Below are positions 36,485 to 44,599 of a stretch of 64,000 bases of DNA, piece after piece. Source of the DNA: Gemmatimonadota bacterium (lineage in GTDB: Bacteria > Gemmatimonadota > Gemmatimonadetes > Gemmatimonadales > Gemmatimonadaceae); contig PLCA01000007.1 in assembly GCA_003134685.1 (NCBI GenBank), positions 1-64,000 of the forward strand. The letters are read 5' to 3'. Position numbers and translations under genes: made by a program. The notes under the pieces are model-generated. The model was not told the origin of the DNA and did not search any database. It saw only the letters and a list, made by a program, of their open reading frames with translations. Numbering within the stretch: the first letter of the stretch is position 1; each line of letters starts with the position of its first letter.

Positions 36485-36511
36485 AATGGCGCCCGTTAAC
36501 TTGCGCCGGAG

Positions 36512-39316
36512 ATGAGCACAACACAGCAGCTTCACGACTTGCCGGCGCAGTACGACCCCGGCCAGACCGAGCGCGCCATCTACGAGCGCTGGATCGAGGC
36601 CGGAATTTTTTCGGCCGAAGAGAAGCGTAGCCGGCGCAACGGCGGCGACCGCGACCCGTTCGTGATCGTGATGCCCCCACCCAATGTGACAGCCGTGCTG
36701 CACATGGGGCACGGACTCAACACCACCGTCCAGGACGTGACCATCCGCTGGCGCCGCATGATCGGGGATGAGACGCTCTGGGTTCCGGGCACCGACCACG
36801 CCGGGATCGCCACCCAGAACATCATCGAGAAGCAGCTCGCGGCCGAGGGCAAGACCAAGTTCGATCTCGGTAGGTCTGCATTCACTGAACGCACCGTTGC
36901 CTTCGTCGAGGAGACCGGCGGCGAGATTCTGCGCCAGCTGCGCGCGATCGGTGCGTCCGCCGACTGGAACCGGACGGCGTACACGCTCTCGCCCGAGCTG
37001 TCGCGCGCGGTACGCGAAGCGTTCGTCCAGCTCTACGAGCGCGGGCTCATCTACCGCGGCCACCGGGTCATTCACTGGTGCCCGCGCTGCCTCACGTCGT
37101 TGAGCGACGAAGAGGCCCAGCACAGCGAGGAGATGGGCATGCTGTACCACATCGCCTATCCGATCGTCGGCGCGAAGGACCACGCGCGTCTCGCCGTCGC
37201 GACCACTCGCCCGGAAACGATGCTCGGCGATGTCGCCGTCGCCGTTCATCCGGATGACGAGCGCTACAAAAAGCTGATCGGCAAGTCAGTCCTGCTCCCG
37301 ATCGCCGACGTCGAGATTCCGATCATTGCCGACGAATATGTGGATCCCGCGTTCGGAACTGGCGTCGTCAAGATCACGCCGGCGCACGATCCCAATGATT
37401 TCGAGGTCGGCATGCGGCACAAGCTGCCGATGCCCGTGATCATGGCGCCCGACGGTAAGATGGCGAATGGCACCGACGCCGGTTCGCGCGTGCCGCCGGA
37501 GCTGCTTGGCATCGACAGATTCGAGGCGCGCGAGCGGATCATTAAAACGCTCGAGAACTCTCGTTTGCTCATCAAGGTCGAGCCCCATCAGCACGCCATT
37601 CGCCATTGTTATCGTTGCGACACGGTTGTCGAGCCTCGTCTCTCCGATCAGTGGTTCGTGAAGATGGAGCCGCTTGCAAAACCGGCTCTCAAGGCAGTCC
37701 GAGACGGCACTATCCGGATCCTACCCGAGCGCTGGGAGGCGGTCTACATCAACTGGCTCGAGAACATCCGCGACTGGAACATCTCGCGTCAACTGTGGTG
37801 GGGCCATCGCATCCCTGTTTGGTATTGCGACCGCTGCAACAAGCACATCGTCAGCCGCACCGACGTCGCCACGTGCGACAAGTGCGCTGGCCCTTTGCGC
37901 CAGGACGAGGACGTGCTCGACACCTGGTTCTCGTCGTGGCTCTTCCCCATCTCGACACTCGGTTGGCCCGACAAGAGCTCGGCCGCGCTGGCTGCGTTCT
38001 ATCCGACCGACGATCTGATTACAGCGCCGGAGATCCTGTTCTTCTGGGTGTCGCGGATGATCATGGCCGGCTACGCGTTCATGGATGCCGCGCCCTTCCA
38101 TACCGTCTATCTGCACGGAACGGTGCGGGACACCGATCACGTGAAGATGTCGAAGTCGCTTGGCAACGGCATCGATCCGCTCGATGTCGTCGCGAAATAC
38201 GGCGCCGATGCGCTTCGCTATACAGTGGTCGCGGGCATGGGCATGGGAGCGGATCTGATGCTCGACCACAGGGATCTCGAGCGCTCGTTCGCGCCTGGCC
38301 GCAACTTCGCGACGAAGCTGTGGAACATCGGAAGATTCCTGCTCGTCAACGTCGGCACTACCCCGGTGAGAAGCGTCGACGAGCTCCGCGACAACGAGCT
38401 CACGTTGGCCGACAGGTGGATCCTCGGACGCCTCAACGCCACGATTCTCGAGTGCGATGCGGCGCTCGGGCCAGCGCGGCCGGAGAAAGGGAAATGGCGC
38501 CTGGAAGAGCGTTATTCCGGCCTTCGCCTCAGCGAATTCGCTGAGGCCGCGCGACGTTTCGTGTGGAATGACGTCGCCGACTGGTATCTGGAGACCACCA
38601 AGGGGCGCATCGGCGCGTCCGGCACCGACAGCGAGGTCGCGCGGGCCGTGCTCACGCACGTCTTCGACTTCGCACTCCGGCTGCTGCATCCGATCATGCC
38701 GTTCATCACGGAGACACTCTGGCAACGGCTTCCCTTCCCGGTAGCCGCTGAACGCTGCGAATTCCTGGCGATCGCGCCGTGGCCGATTCCCCATCCTCGG
38801 TCAAAGAAGGAGGACGATGATATGGCCCGCTTCGACCTCGTTCGCGAAGCGGTAGGAGCTGTTCGCCAGATCCGCTCCGATTATGCGATCCCGCCCGGGA
38901 AATCGGTTGATGCAATGATCCAGTCGCCGACAAGCGGGCAGCTTTTCGAGCAACAGGCCGGACAGATCGGCCAATTATCGCGCGCCAACGTCAACATCAC
39001 CGGCACCGGCTCGATGGCTGTTCCCGTTCCCTCGCTTAGCGGAGCGGGCGCCGCCCACTCGGTTCTGTCAGATGGCAGCGAGGTCATCGTTCCGCTCGGT
39101 GGACTCGTGGATCTCACCAAGGAATGTGGCAAGCTGCGAGCGGAGCTGGCACAGCTGGAGGTTCAGCTGGAAACGCTGTCGAAGCGTCTCCGCAATCCGG
39201 GATTTACGAGCAGAGCGCCGGCCGCCGTGGTCGAAGGCGAGCGAACGAAGGAAGAGGAATGGATCAAGCGACGCGAGCAGCTCGCTGAAAAGGTGAAAGC
39301 GCTTTGCGGCGGCTGA
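36512..39316 (+). CDS. valS: Valyl-tRNA synthetase
   Basis: A 934-aa class I synthetase. The HIGH-type motif PPPNVTAVLHMGHGLN is at about residues 52-67 and the KMSKS loop KMSKSLGNGIDPLDV at about 545. The CP1 editing domain is visible in TTRPETMLGDVAVAVHP and ITPAHDPNDFEVGMRH. WCPRCLTSLSDEEAQ and CYRCDTVVEPRLSDQWFV flank the core. The C-terminal coiled coil (about 870-930) binds tRNA. It charges tRNA-Val and hydrolyses Thr-tRNA-Val. Its stop overlaps the next TTG start by 13 nt. Confidence 0.97.
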   Translation: MSTTQQLHDLPAQYDPGQTERAIYERWIEAGIFSAEEKRSRRNGGDRDPFVIVMPPPNVTAVLHMGHGLNTTVQDVTIRWRRMIGDETLWVPGTDHAGIATQNIIEKQLAAEGKTKFDLGRSAFTERTVAFVEETGGEILRQLRAIGASADWNRTAYTLSPELSRAVREAFVQLYERGLIYRGHRVIHWCPRCLTSLSDEEAQHSEEMGMLYHIAYPIVGAKDHARLAVATTRPETMLGDVAVAVHPDDERYKKLIGKSVLLPIADVEIPIIADEYVDPAFGTGVVKITPAHDPNDFEVGMRHKLPMPVIMAPDGKMANGTDAGSRVPPELLGIDRFEARERIIKTLENSRLLIKVEPHQHAIRHCYRCDTVVEPRLSDQWFVKMEPLAKPALKAVRDGTIRILPERWEAVYINWLENIRDWNISRQLWWGHRIPVWYCDRCNKHIVSRTDVATCDKCAGPLRQDEDVLDTWFSSWLFPISTLGWPDKSSAALAAFYPTDDLITAPEILFFWVSRMIMAGYAFMDAAPFHTVYLHGTVRDTDHVKMSKSLGNGIDPLDVVAKYGADALRYTVVAGMGMGADLMLDHRDLERSFAPGRNFATKLWNIGRFLLVNVGTTPVRSVDELRDNELTLADRWILGRLNATILECDAALGPARPEKGKWRLEERYSGLRLSEFAEAARRFVWNDVADWYLETTKGRIGASGTDSEVARAVLTHVFDFALRLLHPIMPFITETLWQRLPFPVAAERCEFLAIAPWPIPHPRSKKEDDDMARFDLVREAVGAVRQIRSDYAIPPGKSVDAMIQSPTSGQLFEQQAGQIGQLSRANVNITGTGSMAVPVPSLSGAGAAHSVLSDGSEVIVPLGGLVDLTKECGKLRAELAQLEVQLETLSKRLRNPGFTSRAPAAVVEGERTKEEEWIKRREQLAEKVKALCGG

Positions 39317-40539
39317 TACCCGTCGCACTGCTCGCGTCGGCTTGCGCGTCTCCCGGCATGCCGCCCGGTGGACCACCCGATGTCGCCGCGCCCCAGATAG
39401 TCTCGATCAATCCAGACTCGGGCGCGGTCGGCGTCAAGCCGAAGGAAGTATTGTTCCACTTCGACGAGGTCGTGTCCGAGCGCCCTCCCGCGGTTACGAC
39501 TCTGGGCGACCTGTTCCTGATCTCTCCCCGCGACGGAGTCCCGGATGCGTCCTGGCATCGCGACGCAATCGGGGTCAAGCCAGCGCACGGCTGGCGCGCC
39601 AATACGCCTTACACAGTGATCATGATGAAGGGTCTGGCCGATCTTCGGGGAAATGTCCGCAACACCGGAGCGACGACCTTCTTTTCGACGGGGACGACGA
39701 TCCCGCGAACAACAATCGCCGGCCACGTATTCGATTGGGTGTCGGGCTTGCCCGCCAATGGCGCGCTGATCGAATCGTACGTTCCGCCTGATACCCTTCA
39801 CCCTTACGTGGCGCTCGCCGATTCCAACGGCGCGTTCGTCATCGAGCATGTCCCGCCCGCGCGCTACACGGTGCGCGCGTATCTCGATCGTAACAGGAAT
39901 CTGACAATCGATCCGAGCGAGCCATGGGACAGCCTCTCTGTCAGTCTGGCGGACAGCGTGCGCACTGATCTCGTGATCTTTACGCACGACACGGTGCCGC
40001 CGAGGATTCGTGACGTGAGGGCGGTTGATTCGCTGACGCTGCAACTGTCCTTCGACAAGCCCGTGGATCCGGCGCAGACGCTCACCGTCGCCAACTTCGC
40101 TGTAATCGCGCCCGACTCGTCGCCGGTTCCGATCGTGAGCGCGGGTCCGACTCCCAAGGACACTGCTGCCGGTGTGAACCCAGCCGCCCGGATAAATCCA
40201 GCCGCCGGCGTAAACCCCGGTGCTGCGCCAAGGCCGGCCGCCGCCGTTCCAGCCCGAGGGCGCGTTGCGCCTGCGGGTCGTCGCGACACGTCGCTCGTGG
40301 CGAAACCCGTGATGCCGCGCCCTGTGCCGATCAACGATGCGACAATCAAGCTGCAACATCCGCTTACGCCAAAGCTCGCGTACCACGTGCGCGCGATAGG
40401 CATACGCGGATTGCTCGGACGAACAGGCAACAGCGAGCGCCCCTACACGCCGCCCGCACCCGCGCCCGCGCCAAAGGTTGTGCCCGCCACCAAGCCGGCG
40501 GCCGTACCCCCACCAACACCGCCAGCGGTCAAGAAATGA
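39304..40539 (+). CDS. Ig-like domain lipoprotein with Pro/Ala-rich regions
   Basis: A 411-aa protein starting at a TTG, with a short signal RRLIPVALLASACAS (lipobox ASAC at about 11-14). An Ig-like domain of the SbsA/Big_5 type follows (about 29-120): PQIVSINPDSGAVGVKPKEVLFHFDEVV, and then a carboxypeptidase-regulatory-like segment (FVIEHVPPARYTVRAYLDRN at about 180). Near residue 290 there is a low-complexity run of NPAA repeats, and the C-terminus is Pro/Ala/Lys-rich. It overlaps valS by 13 nt and selA by 4 nt. The surface or periplasmic protein is thus embedded in a translation operon. Confidence 0.78.
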   Translation: MRRLIPVALLASACASPGMPPGGPPDVAAPQIVSINPDSGAVGVKPKEVLFHFDEVVSERPPAVTTLGDLFLISPRDGVPDASWHRDAIGVKPAHGWRANTPYTVIMMKGLADLRGNVRNTGATTFFSTGTTIPRTTIAGHVFDWVSGLPANGALIESYVPPDTLHPYVALADSNGAFVIEHVPPARYTVRAYLDRNRNLTIDPSEPWDSLSVSLADSVRTDLVIFTHDTVPPRIRDVRAVDSLTLQLSFDKPVDPAQTLTVANFAVIAPDSSPVPIVSAGPTPKDTAAGVNPAARINPAAGVNPGAAPRPAAAVPARGRVAPAGRRDTSLVAKPVMPRPVPINDATIKLQHPLTPKLAYHVRAIGIRGLLGRTGNSERPYTPPAPAPAPKVVPATKPAAVPPPTPPAVKK

Positions 40540-41891
40540 AGGACCAGCGGCGCGATCTGCCTAGCGTCAACACGCTGCTCGAGACGTCGGGGGTGAAATG
40601 GCTGCTCGATCAACACCCGAGAAGAGTCGTCGTCGACGCAGTCCGAAGCGCGGTCGAGGCCGCGCGGACTGCTGGGGGCGCGCAGCCGACAGATGAGCAA
40701 TGGGTCGAGACGATCGCGTCGGCCGTGCGTGATGCCACCCGCCCATCGCTCAAGCGCGTGATCAACGCCACGGGAGTGGTGCTCCACACCAATCTCGGAC
40801 GCGCACCACTCGCTGACGTAGCGATCCGCGCGATCGGTCACGTCGCGGAAGGCTATAGCAATCTCGAGTACGACATCGAGACTGGGCAGCGCGGATCGCG
40901 CTATTCGCACTGTGTCGGCCTGCTGCGTCAGCTCACGGACGCTGAGGATGCGCTCGTAGTCAACAACTGCGCGGCGGCGCTGGTGCTCACCCTCAACGCG
41001 CTCGCCCAGAAGAAGGAAGTCCTGGTCTCGAGGGGAGAGCTCGTCGAAATCGGCGGCAGCTTCCGGATTCCGGACATCATGGCGCGCAGCGGCGCTAAGC
41101 TCGTCGAGGTCGGCACCACCAATCGCACGCACGACGACGACTACCGGCGGGCCATCACCCCGAAGACGGCCGCGATCGTAAAGGTGCATCGCAGCAACTT
41201 CACGATCGAGGGCTTCACGGCTGAGGTGAGCGTCGATCGTCTGGCCTTCATCGCCGCCGAGCACGGCCTGCCCGTCATTCACGATCTCGGCAGCGGGCTC
41301 CTTCTTCCGCTGGACGATTACGGACTCTCGGGCGAGCCCACCGCGTCCGCCGCGCTGGCGTCGGGCGCGACACTCGTGCTCATGAGTGGAGACAAGCTCC
41401 TTGGCGGTCCACAGGCTGGAATCATACTCGGCCGCAGCGCCGCGATTGCCAAGCTCCGAAAGAATCCCTTTGCACGGGCGATGCGGGTGGACAAGCTTAC
41501 CCTCTCCGCGCTCGAAGCGACACTCAGGCTCTACCTCGAGCCCGGGCGCGCGCTCAAGGAGGTTCCCATTCTGGCGATGCTCACCGAAAGTGTGGATCAG
41601 CTCGAGTCGCGCGCGCGTTCTGTGGCCAGCTCCCTTCGCTCCAGCAACATCGATGCGGAAGTGGCTCCGAGTACGGCGAGCGTCGGCGGAGGCGCCTTCC
41701 CCACCGCCGACATCCCATCGAGAGCGGTCGTGCTGAGCAAGGATGTGGAGCGCACGGAAGAAAGGCTCAGACGCGGTGAGCCGGCGGTGATCGGACGGAT
41801 CGCCGATGGAAAGCTGCTGCTCGACCTCCGCAGCGTGCTTCCGCGCGAGGACGGGGTGCTCGTCCAGGCGATCGTCAAGGCGCGCTCGTGA
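40536..41891 (+). CDS. selA: L-seryl-tRNA(Sec) selenium transferase
   Basis: A 451-aa SelA, which converts Ser-tRNA(Sec) to Sec-tRNA(Sec) using selenophosphate. The N-terminal SelA domain is visible (RDLPSVNTLLETSGVKWLL), and RVINATGVVLHTNLGRAPL at about 70-90 is diagnostic. The PLP-binding lysine is in MSGDKLLGGPQAGIILGR near residue 285, and the core carries NNCAAALVLTLNALA. The gene overlaps the Ig-like gene by 4 nt and the GmhB gene by 4 nt. No selB, selD or tRNA-Sec was found in the window, and both tRNA-Ser genes read UGA and GCU. Confidence 0.93.
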   Translation: MKDQRRDLPSVNTLLETSGVKWLLDQHPRRVVVDAVRSAVEAARTAGGAQPTDEQWVETIASAVRDATRPSLKRVINATGVVLHTNLGRAPLADVAIRAIGHVAEGYSNLEYDIETGQRGSRYSHCVGLLRQLTDAEDALVVNNCAAALVLTLNALAQKKEVLVSRGELVEIGGSFRIPDIMARSGAKLVEVGTTNRTHDDDYRRAITPKTAAIVKVHRSNFTIEGFTAEVSVDRLAFIAAEHGLPVIHDLGSGLLLPLDDYGLSGEPTASAALASGATLVLMSGDKLLGGPQAGIILGRSAAIAKLRKNPFARAMRVDKLTLSALEATLRLYLEPGRALKEVPILAMLTESVDQLESRARSVASSLRSSNIDAEVAPSTASVGGGAFPTADIPSRAVVLSKDVERTEERLRRGEPAVIGRIADGKLLLDLRSVLPREDGVLVQAIVKARS

Positions 41892-42439
41892 AGAGCGGTC
41901 CCGACGCGGTCTTTCTCGACCGCGACGGCACGATCATGGAAGACGCGCACTTCATCAAGTCACCAAGCCAGGTGCGCCTCATTCCCGGCGCCGCGGCCGC
42001 TGTCAAGAGAATCAACGACGCGAAGGTCCCGGCAATAGTCGTCACGAACCAGTCGGGGATCGCGCGCGGCATTTTCAAAGTTGAAGACTACGAGTCCGTC
42101 CGACGCCATTTCGAGTCGCTCCTCGAAGCGGAGGGCGCTCACATCGATGCGAGCTACTATTGTCCGCACCACCCGAGCGTCGCGCCCTGCGATTGCCGGA
42201 AGCCGGCGACCAAGATGTTCGAGGACGCAATGCGCGATTTCGGGCTCGACACGAGAAAAGTGGCCTACGTGGGAGATCGCTGGCGCGACGTGATCGCATC
42301 GAAAACGCTCGGCGGCCGCGGAATCATGATCTCCTCCCACATGACCACGGACGAAGATCGCCGCAAAGCGCAAGGGGACGGGATCGAGACCGCGGCATCC
42401 CTCAAAGACGCCGTCGAGATGCTTTTTCGGTCTTCCTGA
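41888..42439 (+). CDS. gmhB: D-glycero-D-manno-heptose-1,7-bisphosphate 7-phosphatase
   Basis: A 183-aa HAD-IIIA phosphatase. The nucleophile motif VFLDRDGTIMED is at about 8-19, TNQSGIARGIF is the second motif, and the zinc-binding cluster YYCPHHPSVAPCDCRKP at about 92-110 has the Cys/His order typical of GmhB. KVAYVGDRWRDVIAS supplies the final acidic motif. It removes the 7-phosphate during ADP-heptose synthesis for lipopolysaccharide cores, supporting a Gram-negative envelope. Overlaps selA by 4 nt. Histidinol phosphatase is the main alternative within this family. Confidence 0.9.
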   Translation: MKSGPDAVFLDRDGTIMEDAHFIKSPSQVRLIPGAAAAVKRINDAKVPAIVVTNQSGIARGIFKVEDYESVRRHFESLLEAEGAHIDASYYCPHHPSVAPCDCRKPATKMFEDAMRDFGLDTRKVAYVGDRWRDVIASKTLGGRGIMISSHMTTDEDRRKAQGDGIETAASLKDAVEMLFRSS

Positions 42440-42466
42440 GAGACACGGCGCGGCGTAAAATCGGGG

Positions 42467-43066
42467 ATGCCGTCACGCCTCGCCGTGCTCGCCTCCGGGC
42501 GCGGCTCAAATCTCCAGGCAATCATTGACCACTTCGACAACATCGCGCGTGAGCGGGTCGCGAAGGTCGCGCTCGTCGCGTCGAATCGCGCTGATTCCCC
42601 GGCGCTCATTCGCGCCGCCACGGCCTCGATCGACATCGCGCATTTCGACGGGGCCGACGATGGGACTCAACTCCTTGCCCTCCTACAGAAGTTTCGGATT
42701 GACCTGGTTGTGCTTGCCGGATACCTGAAGAAGATCCCGAGCACAGTCATACGCGAGTACGCTGGGCGGATCATGAATATCCATCCCGCCCTCCTCCCCG
42801 CGTTCGGGGGCGAGGGCATGTATGGTGCGCGCGTTCATGAGGCTGTGATCGCTGCGGGCGCGAAGGAGTCCGGTGTGACCGTCCATCTGGTCGACGACGA
42901 CTACGACCGTGGCTCCATCCTCGCTCAGTGGCGTGTTCCGGTCGAGAAATCGGACACGGCGGAATCGCTCGCCGCGCGCGTGCTCAACGTGGAGCATATC
43001 GTTTACCCGCGCACAGTCGAGATGGTCGCGATGCTACAGCAACTCGAATCGAAAACTTCTTCCTGA
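42467..43066 (+). CDS. purN: Phosphoribosylglycinamide formyltransferase
   Basis: A 199-aa PurN, which formylates GAR with 10-formyl-THF in purine synthesis. Sequence signatures are VLASGRGSNLQAIID with the phosphate loop, FRIDLVVLAGYLKKI, MNIHPALLPAFGG with the catalytic His, and VTVHLVDDDYDRGSILAQ carrying the catalytic Asp. purH begins 2 nt after the stop codon. The formyl donor originates from one-carbon units made by GlyA, encoded in the minus-strand run of this window. Confidence 0.95.
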   Translation: MPSRLAVLASGRGSNLQAIIDHFDNIARERVAKVALVASNRADSPALIRAATASIDIAHFDGADDGTQLLALLQKFRIDLVVLAGYLKKIPSTVIREYAGRIMNIHPALLPAFGGEGMYGARVHEAVIAAGAKESGVTVHLVDDDYDRGSILAQWRVPVEKSDTAESLAARVLNVEHIVYPRTVEMVAMLQQLESKTSS

Positions 43067-43067
43067 C

Positions 43068-44597
43068 ATGCCCACCGCTCTACTCTCCGTCTCCGACAAG
43101 ACCGGTCTCGTTGACTTCGCCAAAGGCCTGATCACCCTCGGGTGGGACCTCGTCTCAACCGGCGGCACCGCCAAAGCTTTGCGCGCTGCGGGCGTCGCAG
43201 TGCGAGATGTCAGCGATGTGACGCATTTTCCCGAAATGCTGGACGGCCGCGTCAAGACGCTCCATCCGGCGATACACGGCGCGTTGCTGGCGCGTCGTGA
43301 TTCTCCCGAGCACTTGAAGGCGCTCGCCGATCACGACATCGCGCCGATAGACCTGGTGGCCGTGAGTCTCTATCCGTTCGAGGAGACGGCGGCGCGCGCC
43401 GGCGCCAAACCGGAGGAGATCATCGAGCAGATAGACATCGGCGGACCGTCGATGCTCAGGTCCGCCGCCAAGAACTTTGCGTCCGTTACGGTGGTGGTCG
43501 ATCCCGCCGACTACGGGCGTGTCCTCGCCGCGCTGGAAGCGAAGGACGACGACATGGACCTGCGACGCCTGCTCGCGGAGAAGGTGTTCGCGCGCACGGC
43601 GGCCTACGACGCCGCCATCGCGTTTTGGTTCGGTCGCGAGCGCTCGGAGGTATTTCCCGATCGCACCACGATATCACTCGAGAAAGAGACCACCCTCCGG
43701 TACGGCGAGAACCCCGGCCAGCGAGCCGCCTTTTACGTCGAGCGCCGGGGCGAAGGGATCGCCGCACTGGAGAAGAAGGGCGGAAAGGAGCTTTCGTTCA
43801 ACAACCTGCTCGACCTCGAGGGAGCTCTGTTCGCCACCGATCCATTTGCGGACGAGATCGCTTGTGCCATCGTCAAGCACACCACGCCGTGCGGACTCGC
43901 GACCGGCACCAGCGCTCTCGACTCCTACAAGAAGGCGCTCGCCTGCGATCCGGTTTCGGCCTTTGGCTCCGTGATCTCGTTCACGGTCCCCGTCGATGAC
44001 GAGACCGCCGAGGCGGTATCGAGCCTTTTCGTCGAGTGCGTAGTCGCGCCTCAGTTCACGCCGGGCGCTCTCGAGATACTCGGCCGCAAGAAGAATCTTC
44101 GCGTGCTGGAAGGCCGGGCACAGTGGCGTGAGCACTCGCTCGATTACAAGCGGGTACGCGGCGGATTTCTCGCGCAGGAGCGCGCCGCGCGCGACGGGGG
44201 AGAACAGTGGCGCGTCGTAACCAAGCGTCAGCCGACCGAGACGGAGCTCAAGAACCTTCAGTTCGCGTGGCGCGCTGTCGGGAGCGTCAAGTCCAACGCG
44301 ATCGTTCTCGCGCGCGACGGCGCCACGATTGGGATCGGCGCTGGACAGATGTCGCGGGTCGACGCGGCGTTTCTCTCCGTCTACAAGGCGCGTCTCACGG
44401 GCCACGACACCAAAGGCGCGGTAATGGGATCCGACGCGTTCTTCCCGTTTCGCGACGGAGTCGAGCAGGCGGCTGAGGCGGGAGTGGCCGCAATCGTCCA
44501 GCCCGGGGGATCGGTGCGCGACGAGGAGGTGATTCAGGCCGCCGACGAGTACAACATCGCCATGGTATTCACGGGAAAGCGGCAGTTCCGTCACTAG
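43068..44597 (+). CDS. purH: Bifunctional AICAR transformylase/IMP cyclohydrolase
   Basis: A 509-aa PurH with an N-terminal IMP cyclohydrolase (about 1-195) and a C-terminal AICAR transformylase. The first domain carries [21 protein letters not shown] and [19 protein letters not shown]. The second contains [13 protein letters not shown], the catalytic [11 protein letters not shown] with Lys-His, [22 protein letters not shown] and [18 protein letters not shown]. It performs the last two steps of IMP synthesis. The ATG at 43068 is 2 nt after purN. Upstream extension in frame lacks family similarity. Confidence 0.97.
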   Translation: MPTALLSVSDKTGLVDFAKGLITLGWDLVSTGGTAKALRAAGVAVRDVSDVTHFPEMLDGRVKTLHPAIHGALLARRDSPEHLKALADHDIAPIDLVAVSLYPFEETAARAGAKPEEIIEQIDIGGPSMLRSAAKNFASVTVVVDPADYGRVLAALEAKDDDMDLRRLLAEKVFARTAAYDAAIAFWFGRERSEVFPDRTTISLEKETTLRYGENPGQRAAFYVERRGEGIAALEKKGGKELSFNNLLDLEGALFATDPFADEIACAIVKHTTPCGLATGTSALDSYKKALACDPVSAFGSVISFTVPVDDETAEAVSSLFVECVVAPQFTPGALEILGRKKNLRVLEGRAQWREHSLDYKRVRGGFLAQERAARDGGEQWRVVTKRQPTETELKNLQFAWRAVGSVKSNAIVLARDGATIGIGAGQMSRVDAAFLSVYKARLTGHDTKGAVMGSDAFFPFRDGVEQAAEAGVAAIVQPGGSVRDEEVIQAADEYNIAMVFTGKRQFRH

Positions 44598-44599
44598 CG

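Noticed and set aside
36435-36511. T-box riboswitch for valS
   Set aside because: The stretch is too short and lacks the conserved T-box sequence; only a hairpin is present.
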